Of a DNA stretch of 64,000 nucleotides, positions 12,139 to 22,900 are shown piece by piece. The position numbers and the translations under genes were made by a program. The notes under the pieces are model-generated. The model ran no database searches. It was not told the origin of the DNA and saw nothing but the letters and a program-made list of their open reading frames with translations. Source of the DNA: Corydoras sp. C115 (taxonomy: Eukaryota; Chordata; Actinopteri; Siluriformes; Callichthyidae); contig JAFMOC010000021.1 in assembly GCA_019802505.1 (NCBI GenBank), forward strand, positions 3,242,001 to 3,306,000, given 5' to 3'. Numbering within the stretch: position 1 is the stretch's first letter; each line of letters begins with the position of its first letter.

Positions 12139-14136
12139 TGGTCACATTTTTTTTCTTTTTAAATCAAGGTCAGAAGTTTCCAAAGTCACGAGAGGTAGCA
12201 CTTGAAGGAACAATTAATTTCTCAGGACAAATAGTTGGTCCAACAGATCCACTGTGCTCAGATCTTACAACGTACATAAAAGTAAGAACTGCTTATATGA
12301 ACTTTTAAGAGAACAGTTAAAATAATAATAGATTAATGTTTTCACTTAATGGGTCATTTTAAAAGTGGTGTACATATAAATGTAAATTTCTCATTATTTT
12401 TATAGAGAGAAACTTGGAAAAAGATGTAAATGTTCATTAAGCTAAAACTGTTACTGTGAGTTTGTACTGCACCGATCCACAGCCAGATCATTATTATCCT
12501 CCTTAAAAGTGGATGCTCACTCTAATTGCAAGGCATGTTAAATTCTGTCAGGTAACTAAGCAACTAAGGGCCTATCTCAGACTGCCTAATGTTAATACTT
12601 ATTAGTCCACCATCACTAAACAACAATGTTGTGCATAATTAGAAGAATGCTGTTTTGTGAAAAGATGTTTTGTGTGTCCACAATTTGGTAAAGATCACAT
12701 GGACAAGCCAGACCGTTCTAAGTACTAGACTTTAATAGTCCCACAAGTCTGCATCACCATAATGAGGGACTCCAATAACAATCAATATATTTAATAAAAT
12801 ACCAAAATGTTTTGCTCTACTTAAAGTGTGATCCTTTAAACGGTGTCTAGGCTGTTCTTTAAAAATGGTAGGCTTTACTCCTGCTGTGCTGGTGATTAAT
12901 TTACCCACCTGCACATAAGACAAGACATGCCCACTGGGTTCCGCATAGTATCATGGTAATGTAATGGGGACTATTTCTGTAGTGTTATTTTTGCAGTGCA
13001 GAAAAACAAAGGGGGTACAATAGGGTAGGGGAGAGGGCAGGAGTGTTTCTAAATGCATAACCAGGTGCTCCTCTGCCATCCTCATCCACATAATCTGCGC
13101 TGTGGCTTTGGAAGCACCCCACAGTTGGGATTGGCAGCTGGAATAAATAATTGCTCCAAATCCACCTTTTCTCCATCATGGCTTATGCATCTTTCGCAAG
13201 CAGCCACCTCTATGTGGAATTGTGCAGATATTCTGCAAATGTAATGGATTAGCTATACTTGTTATATGCCAATGTGCAATTGCGCTGGTGATGTTTCTCC
13301 ACTGCTTGGATGACACTTTGCAGTATCTCGAGTCAGGTGTTGGTACTGTGGTCGTTTGTTGAGGTCTTGAACCTTGTAAAATGTCAAAAGGGCTCATTCT
13401 GGTCCTTCTAGGTGCTCATCAGGGTATCATCTATGGAAACAGGCACATTTTGTTTTTAATTGGCTTTATTGCGACAATTACAATATACAACAAAAAAGTA
13501 GGCACTCTTTGGACAGACACACACAGCTCTCACGTGTCAGGTCTGGCTCACTCTTCGCTCTCCTCCTCAGATCTTATCCCCTATTTATTGACCTGCGTAG
13601 ACACATAGACATGGGCAACAGAACACAGGCAGCTGAAGAATTTGGTCTGGCTCTGCCTCCCATTCACAAATCAGTTTGATTATTCAATGACCCATAATAT
13701 AATTGTTTAAAATTTATAAAACTGAAAAGTACAGATTAGCATTTTATCATTCATAAAATACTGTGTAATACAGTAATACAGTGTAATACAGTAATACAGT
13801 GTAATACAGTGATGTGTATCACTGATTAATGTTGCTTCTTAATTTTGTTATATTTCAGCTCTTATTTCGTATTCCTGATTTGACCTTATCTGGATGTTGT
13901 GTGGACCAACATTCTGTACAAGTATATTCCTCAGCAAAGCCACGTATCAACACAAGTGAGTGTTTTACTTTAAATGTCAAATAATGGCACAGGAATTGGA
14001 TTTAATTTGATATGGATATAAATGTTATCTTTTTTTCCTCACAGCAAGAGAGCTTCTGTCCTCTGAATATTATATCTGGAACTCCACTGGTGACGCACCT
14101 ATCTCATCAGGCCTTGCTATACGTGTTGCATCCTGA
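7047..14136 (+). CDS. ap5m1: AP-5 complex subunit mu-1
   Basis: AP5M1 (MuDENG) is the mu subunit of AP-5, an adaptor that works with SPG11/SPG15 on late endosomes and lysosomes. Coding exons: 7047-7114, 9408-10065, 10157-10384, 11296-11435, 11928-12013, 12169-12281, 13859-13955, 14045-14136. They total 1482 bp, or 493 residues (human 490), with matching phases at every junction. Exon 1 gives MSIRALWIITHD and VRFSR; exon 2 continues KYPTVEFRAK and carries the longin-like part. From about residue 206 the mu-homology domain has family signatures such as QKQPAWK, NGSPLQDILVHPCVTSLDS, FSGPYKFPF, QVPVPPILG, LKLHESVKN and QHSVQV. The last exon ends SSGLAIRVAS. Intron 2 uses a GC donor (AAG/GCAAGT). 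Introns hold SINEs and a TA array. The start is the only in-frame ATG of exon 1 and gives the expected length. Confidence 0.96.
7162..7466 (-). mobile_element. Mermaid-type SINE in AP5M1 intron 1
   Basis: Antisense copy; AACATATAAACAT (7149) and AACATACAAATAT (7467) flank it as a diverged target duplication. A short internal deletion removes part of the tail side. Confidence 0.9.
7660..7963 (-). mobile_element. Degenerate Mermaid-type SINE
   Basis: Antisense copy with a decayed tail and a lost tRNA head. The core GCCCATCCAGGGGAGAAC and TGTTTTTGCACCGTGG are recognisable. Confidence 0.8.
8840..9185 (-). mobile_element. Mermaid-type SINE, full length, 13-bp target duplication
   Basis: Antisense copy ending at CACCGTGCCGCC. 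Perfect direct repeat GCATCTAAATACT at 8827-8839 and 9186-9198. In AP5M1 intron 1. Confidence 0.95.
10432..10775 (+). mobile_element. Mermaid-type SINE, full length, 11-bp target duplication
   Basis: Sense copy in AP5M1 intron 3. ATCTATTGTTG is repeated at 10421-10431 and 10776-10786. Confidence 0.95.
10830..11056 (+). mobile_element. Second tRNA-derived SINE family, sense copy
   Basis: A box GTGGTAGCTCAGTGG, B box GCGTTCAAATCC, then GTGGGTCCTTGAGCAAGG, and a 3' end ATTGGATAAAAGCATCCG with an AATGTAATGTAAT tail. That 3' end is the type fish SINEs share with LINEs that mobilise them. Confidence 0.85.
11578..11762 (+). mobile_element. Mermaid-type SINE with internal deletion
   Basis: Head and tail are present but about 150 bp of the middle is missing, joining TTCTCTCCGTG directly to TGTGCCCAGCGATGG. 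Target duplication ATGTCCATGAG / ATGTCCATAAG at 11567 and 11763. Confidence 0.9.
12050..12137. repeat. (TA)n microsatellite in AP5M1 intron 5
   Basis: About 88 bp of uninterrupted TA between exon 5 and exon 6. Confidence 0.97.
12282..13858 (+). other. AP5M1 intron 6, mostly unassigned
   Basis: About 1.6 kb without a recognisable element, apart from a short GTAATACA minisatellite near 13762-13813. Short open frames here have no family resemblance I can name. Confidence 0.6.
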
Positions 14137-14193
14137 TTTTTTTGCAGTGTAATGGAAATAATTGTGTAAAATACAATGTTAAATCCTGTATGT

Positions 14194-14199
14194 AATAAA
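14194..14199 (+). other. AP5M1 polyadenylation signal (AATAAA)
   Basis: The first canonical AATAAA after the AP5M1 stop, 58 bp downstream. Weaker or later signals follow at about 14292 and 14400. Confidence 0.65.
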
Positions 14200-14937
14200 T
14201 GTGCTGACATAACCCATGAAGACTACAGAAGTTTGACAGTTTGTAAGGTGTACAAATCCATAATTTATTGTAATATTTTTTTTCTGTTTTATTAAAGTAA
14301 ATCTATTTTAGTATTTCATGCAAGATGTTAAAATTAACTTCTGTGCTATTTATGCAGTTTATGTGAATTTAACATTTTTGCCATCCTCCTTCAGGGCAAC
14401 AATAAAATATAATTATAAATCAGTTTGTAATTGCACTAAGTAAAGTTTTGACTACTTTCATTTGTACCATAGGCCATTAAATTTTATAATTCAATACATT
14501 TTGACTTTATATTTGGCAGCATGTTCACATTTACAATGATCATAAATAGAAATGGCCCACTAATACATTGTCACTTTATCTGTCAGTAACACAGTATGTT
14601 GTTACTTTACAATATATTGTCACCAAATATTATGGGTTACTTAATCTTTTGAGGGCAGCACTCTCACTAACTATAGTGTATGTTTAAAAGTATGTATAAG
14701 AGCACTGAAGCCACTTTAGAGCTCTTCACAAAGGTAAGGCTTTGCTTGTATGTTTCGTTGTCTGCTGTCTCTGTCCATCTGACACTTCACGACTGTTCTC
14801 ACAGGGATTTTCTCCTCAGAAACCTATTAACCATGACCAGTCTATTTTCTTGATCCAATTAGATTCAAGGAACCTTTTGCTTATTAAGTAGAGGTCTACT
14901 TGGCACTCACTCTGGAACTTTAAAGCCCTTGTGACTT

Positions 14938-15266
14938 CCATCCATTATGTCCCGCTTTATCCTCTAGTAGGGTCGTGGTGGGATTTCCCATGCCCATCCA
15001 GGGGAGAACATTTCAGGTGATGGGCAGATACACCCAGGACAGGGTGCCAATTCATCGCTGGGCACACACTCACTCACACAGACACACTATATGGGGCAAT
15101 TTGGAGAATTCAATAGACTTGATCCATGTTTTTGGACTGTAGGTGGAAACCGGAGAACCTGGAGGAAACCCACGCGGACACGGGGAGAACATGGAAACTC
15201 CACCCAGATTGGCATTCGAACCGGTCATCCCTAGTGCTGAGAGGCGAACGTGCTAACCACTTAACC
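14938..15266 (-). mobile_element. Mermaid-type SINE
   Basis: Antisense copy; TGTGACTT flanks it at 14930 and 15267. The head is truncated after CTAACCACTTAA. Confidence 0.92.
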
Positions 15267-15341
15267 TGTGACTTGTTTTGCTTAATTAAAAACAATGTAT
15301 GTATGTCATATATATATATATATACAGTATATATATATATA

Positions 15342-15690
15342 GGGGCGGCACGGTGGCTTAGTGGTTAGCAGTTTGCCTCTCAGCGCTAGGGATTCCCGGT
15401 TCGATTCCCCATCTGGGTGGAGTTTCCATGTTCTCCCCGTGTCTGCGTGGGTTTCCTCCGGGTTCTCCGGTTTCCTCCCACAGTCCAAAAACATGGATCA
15501 AGTCAATTGAGTTCTCCAAATTGCCCCATATAGAGTGTGTCTGTGTGAGTGAGTGTGTACCCAGCGATGGATTGGCACCCGGTCCTGGGTGTATCCGCCC
15601 AGCGCCCGAGACGTTCTCCCCTTGATGGGCATGGGGAACCCCACCGCGACCCTAATAGAGGATAAAGTGGGAGATAATGAATGAATGAAT
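15342..15690 (+). mobile_element. Mermaid-type SINE whose 5' end abuts a TA array
   Basis: Full sense copy starting GGGGCGGCACGGTGG directly after a short TA run (15309-15341). GAATGAATGAAT tail. Confidence 0.94.
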
Positions 15691-15711
15691 AATCTTATGC
15701 TTAATACTAGG

Positions 15712-15854
15712 GTCCCCATGCCATCCAGGGGAGAACTTTTGTGGGCTGGGCAGATATACCCAAAACCAGAAGGAAACCCACACAGACACGAGGAGAACAT
15801 GCAAACCCCACCCATTCGAACCTGGAGGCCCAGTGCTGAAGAGCAAACGTGCTA
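15712..15854 (-). mobile_element. Internally deleted Mermaid-type SINE abutting a TA array
   Basis: Antisense remnant from CCCCATGCCATCCAGGGG to AAACGTGCT, missing the middle. It passes without break into TA/TATG repeats at its tRNA-head end. Confidence 0.85.

Positions 15855-16264
<410 letters not shown>

Positions 16265-16335
<71 letters not shown>
16265..16335. repeat. (TA)n microsatellite
   Basis: About 70 bp of TA at the truncated 5' end of the preceding SINE. Confidence 0.96.
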
Positions 16336-16337
<2 letters not shown>

Positions 16338-16639
16338 AAATCAGAGAAAATATTCGCTTTTCCAGTTCTTCCCAATTATATAATGCACGGGCGTTTTAAG
16401 TCTTAAAACTACTATTGCATATAATGGTATTTTCGTGTGATCTAATTGGCTAGCATATTGGTCCATCTAGTGGCTATTGTTGGAACTCAAAATTCACTAA
16501 ATTAAAAGTGTCAAGCGCCATTTCTTTACGTTATGTACGATACGTTGGATTAACAATCCGAGGTGATTAAATAAAACGATACTGTTGTAACAGAAAGGAC
16601 AGGCATTTCTGACCCATGTGTCCTTTTCTCTGTAGAACA

Positions 16640-16909
16640 CTTCTTGTTCGAATACTGCATTTCCCAGAATCCTGCATGTGTCGCAAATGGTCACGCCGGT
16701 TTCCGGCAGATGATAGGCCAGCTAGTGTGGAGTGACTTGAGTAATGGCTAGAGGGGATACAAGATAGCGAGGGAACCTCGGATTATTCGCTTCTTTTATT
16801 ATTTTAATGAGCACACACGGGAGCCGAGTGTTCGTGTGACTCGGTGTACACTTCGAAAGCTCGGTTTGGGCTCGTTTCTTTTGTTTGCACGGCTCCTGCA
16901 TGCAGTGGA
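16640..16909 (+). promoter_or_regulatory. Probable NAA30 promoter and 5' UTR
   Basis: CpG-richer DNA just upstream of NAA30. ATTTCCCAGAATCCTGCA near 16659-16676 resembles the ZNF143/Staf site, and GGTTTCCGGC near 16698 is an ETS-type box. Both are common at TATA-less housekeeping promoters. No transcription start can be fixed from sequence alone. Confidence 0.5.
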
Positions 16910-19900
16910 ATGGCTGAAGTGCCGCCAGGGCCTAACGCACTGCCTGCATCCCCGGCTGAAATTATAGCCCTGCCCGTGGATGGCTGTTGCTTACTGGGTA
17001 ACAATGACAAACTGGACTGCGGTCGGGGAGGTGTACGAAGCGCGGCGACGGAACAGCAAGACGCTCCTGAACTTAAAGGGATAGTTAAACCGAGCCAGAA
17101 CAACGTGCACCTTTTCAACGCCTCTGATCAGCTGCATTCTTCAGCGGCGCAACTCAACGGCATCGGCAGCCACCCCGAGGAGCAAAGCGCCCACCTCCAC
17201 TCTCATAACTGCCGGCACCCTGCTCACAGAGCGAGCGATCATCAGCAGCCCGCCTCCGAGCACGCAGACAGCCCGCGATCGGACAGGAATTCAGCGATTA
17301 GTAAACGTGACAGCCGCTCCATACCGACCAACGGAGTCGATCCCACCGACCCCTCGGATCCCTCGGCTATCAACGACAGCGCTGGTCGGTGTTTCCAATC
17401 CGAAATCGGAAGGACTGTCCCTCGCGATAATGGACAGAAATCAGGGGTCGGTGAGCGAGTCCCGACAGCTGAAGCCGAGCAGGCAGTATTAGTGGATCAA
17501 ATAGCAAACCTGTCATTGCCTGCAGAGGAACCGGATCACTGCCCCATCACCTACGTGCGATACGAGTCCGAGCTGCAGATGCCTGATATAATAAGGCTCA
17601 TAACTAAAGACTTGTCCGAGCCTTATTCCATATACACCTATAGGTACTTCATCCACAACTGGCCTCAGCTCTGCTTTCTGGTATGTGGCTCGATCATGTG
17701 CTTTTCATGTAGCCCGTTCTTGTCATTTCCTCGAAAGTAACCTTTCAGTCATATTTAGCAACACGTGCTTCACGCTCTAGGTTAGATCACTAAATCGTCG
17801 GACACAACTCAATCCAAAAGTTCCAAAATATCACCATCCATGCTGGCAAACCATCAAACACAACAGGTTTATGAACTAGTCTGGCACGCTTTTGTACCAA
17901 ATATAGGAGAACTATGTACAGCTCCCCTTAATGCAGGTTTCTTCTTACGTCTGCCATCACGCAGGGAGAGGAAGGGTTCGCTTTTGCCATTGCAAATACA
18001 AAAGAATGAACTTCATTAACAAGACCCCCAACTGACCTTTGGTGTATTGACAATGTCAGTCATTTTGCAGTCCCGACCGATTAGGCTTTATTCATTACAA
18101 GTAAAAGAATAGGCTTTGAAATGTTCAAATCAATTTTACAGTGTTTTTATAATGTTCGGTTAAACCAACTAATGATGAGGAACTGAATGTTAGATGAAGT
18201 CAAATTGTCCCAGTCTTTAGTTATAAAATACAAGGTATCTTAAATGTTTTAGGAATGGAGTGTCTGCTTGTTTAAGACAGATCTGTGTAAATATTAGAAT
18301 TATTCATTACCGTATTTAAAAGACAGTGTCACCTTTTCTAAATAATTTCTGCTTCCAAGATTGGTTCTATTCAGGATTTTTAAAATTTAGATGAAGCCTG
18401 CCGGGTAGAACATTTAAGGCACTAGCAGATGGATACACCCAGGACAGGGCGTCAATCAGGTGCTGGGCCTACACTCACTGACACACAAACTTTATTGGGG
18501 CAATTTAGATTGGGAGAATGTAGAGCAACTAATTCACCTCAAATGCATGTTTTCGGAATGTGGGAGGGAGAAAACACACCCGTTCACGAACATAGAAATT
18601 CCAACCATATCAGGATTCGAACCTAAATCCCCAGTGCTAAGAAGCATAAGTGCTAACCACTATGCCACCCTTGTATAATAAACACTTACTGAAATTTTAT
18701 AGTGTTGGAAATGTAATCATACACACATAAATCATTCAGCAAGCCATCAGTCACAACATCATTGTTGTCTGAATTGGAAAAGCATTCAGCTCCATAATCA
18801 ATTTATCCTTAACTGAAACACTTTAACCCATTTCATGTTTGTAAAGCATTCGTCAGCGATGTTTCCAGAGGTTCAGGTGCTAATAATAATATTGGCAGTT
18901 TGTGGAAATAAAAAGTGTAAAGCCAAAACTGCAAATTAGCCACAATCAGGGGTGCTGTGACATATCTGACATTTACATTACAGCTTATCCATCCATCCAT
19001 TATCTTCCGCTTTATCCTCTATTAGGGCCGCCGGAGGGGTTCCCCATGCCCATCCAGGGGAGAACGTTTCGGGAGCTGGGCACACACACTCACACAAAAA
19101 CACGCTATATGGGGCAATTTGGAGAACTCAGTTGACTTGATACATGTTTTTGGACTGTGGAAGGAAACTGGAGAACCCGGAGGAAACCCACGCGGACACG
19201 GGGAGAACATGGAAACTCCACCCAGATGGGGATTCGGACCGAGAATCACTAAGGCCGAGAGGCGACCGTGTTAACCACTAAGCCACCATGCCGCCATAAC
19301 AGTTTATATTTTGCTATTTACCTTTTGTTTTTTGTTTTTTGAAGAGTGACAGAACAACACATGCCGAGTCAGTAAGTTTAGGGAGCAATGAGGTTAACCA
19401 GATTTATTAGATGTTTATTTTTTGCATATCTGGTCTGATACCGAAAGTGCTGCTACAAATGCAGTGACCTAAATAAAGTAATATTTGTATGCAACAGTTT
19501 ACAATATGTCAGCAGTTTAAGAATCGGTGCTTTAGGGATGTCAGTATAATATAATATGTACAGTAAATATGTACAGCCCAAGTTGGAGCTACAATGTAGA
19601 ACAGTTTACCCAGCAGCAAATTCTGCAACATTTTAATGATTGTAAGCTGGTCTGTATTTAAACTATAACTAATTACTTCTGTCCCCCTTAGTCTTTCAGT
19701 AGGACAGGTTTATTTTCCACGTCATTCACTCAGTAGGGCCTAAGAGTCTGCAGGAGTCATTGGTTGTAAAACTGTGTGCTATGGTGATAAAGAGCAGGAG
19801 TACGTGACATGCTCTCCTCTGCTTATACAAGCATTTTAACTTTGGTCCTTGCTAACAAGCTACTTTCTCCAGGTTCTGCTAACCTGCTTAATGTGTACAT

Positions 19901-22900
19901 TTGGATTATTGGCCGTCTTAGCCATTTGGTAGGTTCCACCATTTTGTATTGTGTAGGTCTGAACTATAATTTAACACAGTCTCTTGAAGTAGCATATATT
20001 AATGTTAGTAACACAGTAGTAAACCCTGTTAGTGAAGTATTTGAAATTTGTGTCACCACATTATAAACTTGCTCCATGTGTGAAAACAGTTGTGTAGCTG
20101 TAAAGAATGATGTTTCATTTTAGAAATGCATTTGTTATCTGTTTATATACAGATATTTTATGTGGGAGTGGTCCACCATTTTTTACTTTAGCTTGTCCAT
20201 TTGCTATATGTCACCTCTAGGACAATAACCGACAAATTTTTGTCAGACAAAGCAGATTTGGCAGTTTATGATAGAGATACGGATGTGTTTCTTTTTTGAT
20301 GTAACTCAAGCAACTTGAATTGTGCTTGTGTATTTACATTGTGTGCAGTAGAGTAAAAATAAAGTGCCTTATTTTTTTAGAAAGGGCACATATACAAAAC
20401 CAAAAGAAGAAGATACCCCACTGTTATGTAAAACTTATGGTTTTTGTCATGTATTCTGTGTGGTTTTGCAACTTAGTATCTGGTGTGATGGATCTTGTGG
20501 TCTTGTTTGTCTACATACTTTCAGCCCTCACTTGCACTGCTTTCTAACAGCAGAGCAGGTATTATTCGGGGGAGGTGGATGACTCTTGGTGCTGTGACAC
20601 TGACTTTTTAAACTCTGTGTTGATTCAGTGTGTGCAGATTTTTATCCACATCTGTTATATCTTATTACTCCAAATTGTTGGAGCATTAGCTGATTTGTTG
20701 TTGCACAGTTTGTGTTCGTGAGTCTTCAATTCCTCATCAGTGCTCACAGGATGTTGCTTACAGAATGCTGGTGACTGGATATTTTGGATTGGTGGATTAT
20801 TCTCAGTCCAGCAGTGACACTGTGGGGTTTCAAAACTCCAGCTGCACTACTGTGTTTGATTCACTTGGACCACTGCAACTCAGACCAACACAGCAACACA
20901 ATATTATTGTCACTGCTGTGCAGAGAATCATTCATCACCCAAATGCCTGCTCTGTGAGGGTCCTTACTTCAGTGAACAGAGTAAAGAGGATCAAGATAGT
21001 ATGTACAGAACCAGATAGATTTTAGTCTGTAGTTGCAGAATTATAAAGTGATTTTAAAGTGAATTTTTTTTTTTTTGATAAGTAGAACATTTGAAAATGG
21101 ACAATGAATGTTGAAAGAAGGTGGTGTACATAATTAAGTGACGGATACAAAAGGCTTTAACTCTTACACAATGCATTTTTAACAAAACAATAAATTATAT
21201 TAATGTGTTATTTGTTATATAGGGTCAATTCACTAACTGTATTTGTAATATCAGAAAATTTTTACATTACACATAACAGACTTTTATGTTTGACCATTAT
21301 TACCATATCGCCAACACTGGAATACATACAATATCATCTTTTCAATATCAACTTTTAGCAATGTAAAACCTTGAGATAAGATTAGGATATAAGTACATAA
21401 TTAAGTGGAAGGTTCATGATACAAATGATGTGCACAACAATCAGAACCTATTCCAATTATAATAGTATATTGAATTTAAAGTTTATGTCATTGCTTCACT
21501 TAGACAGTCAGCTGGGTGCAGTTTGAGTAAAAAATACAAAACTGAGCGAAATGTTGCAGGACAGGTTTTGTTCTTTATTTATTTAGTAGAAAAACAGTCA
21601 GTATGTTGATATAAGAGATGAAATGTATTAAAATATTACTCAATGTTTATTGGGAGCATCAAGGTTAAGAGTGTTTTGGCATAAAATCATTCTCAAAAGT
21701 TTCCAAGATCAGTACAATATGTGTAAGGACTACGTGGACTCTGTTGGTAAGGTTGTAGATTGCAGCCAGCACACTGGTACTTGCCCTGACCAGTATGGCC
21801 GCTGTGTTAATTTTGCTTGAATAAACAGCAGCAACTTACTCAGCCTGCCTTAACATGGCAGCTCAACATGGTGTCCTCCTGGAAGGAAGGTGACTCCCCT
21901 CTCATGTAATTATAAAGTGCTCTTAATCGTGCACAATGCATTTTTAAGTAAAACAAAACACGGTATATTCATGTGTTATTTGTTAAATAGAGTGACTTCA
22001 CTAACTGTATTAGTAACATCGGTGAATGTAATTTTTTGTTTTTTATTTGTAATTTTATGTTATGGACATTATTACAATAAAAATCAGGCCACAACCTACA
22101 AAGAATGTCATGTGTAACCACGTTTAACAAAGTAAAACCCTGAAATAAGGTTAGAAAATAAGTATATTGTAAAACTATAGTGAAACAGTTTTATTACTTT
22201 GGTTTGAAGTATACCTTGCTGAATCTCACATTTATTTATATTTTTAAAGAATATACAGAAATAGACATTCAGGTTTTGCTTTTCTGCCATAGTCATTTGT
22301 ATTCTGAATAACTGCTCGCTCTTTTCTAACATTCTGTTGTATCACAGGCAATGGTGGAGAAAAGCTGTGTCGGGGCCATTGTGTGTAAGCTGGACATGCA
22401 CAAGAAGATGTTCAGAAGGGGGTACATCGCTATGCTTGCTGTGGACTCCAAGTTTCGCAGGAAAGGCATTGGTATGTGGGTGGTGTCATGCTTTTTGAAA
22501 GTTTAAATGTCAGGTGGCATTTGGATGCGATAGCCTTCACACACACAGTTTCTTAAGTGTGTCAGATACTAGTTACCACACAGGTTTAATGCAGTGTAAA
22601 TGTAGTAGTATCTTAATGTAATGGATTTTTAAATCAGTTAAATCTTTTACTTGAATTTGTATATGTATCTTGCAATACAATAAATAGCACGTATTTAGAG
22701 CCAGTGAAAATCTACTAACTAGTAATGTTTTTCATGGTGTTTCAAAGCCAGTAGTTTAATGTAATTGCTTAATTAGTAATATCATGTTGTAAACCTTTCT
22801 GTTTTCTCATATCAGGTACTAACCTTGTTAAAAAGGCCATTTATGCCATGGTGGAAGGAGATTGTGATGAGGTAAGACCATCGAACAGAACACTTAATAA

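Larger units (their letters stand above)
17681..22347 (+). other. NAA30 intron 1
   Basis: About 4.7 kb containing two SINE copies, a DNA-transposon fragment (20705-20990) and a diverged direct duplication (21160-21410 and 21912-22175). The remainder is AT-rich with no feature I can name. Confidence 0.7.

Noticed and set aside
16450..16475. CTCF-like motif CCATCTAGTGGC
   Set aside because: The central bases do not fit the consensus when aligned.
20765..21025. 86-codon plus-strand frame
   Set aside because: It overlaps a dispersed DNA-transposon repeat and has no protein family look.
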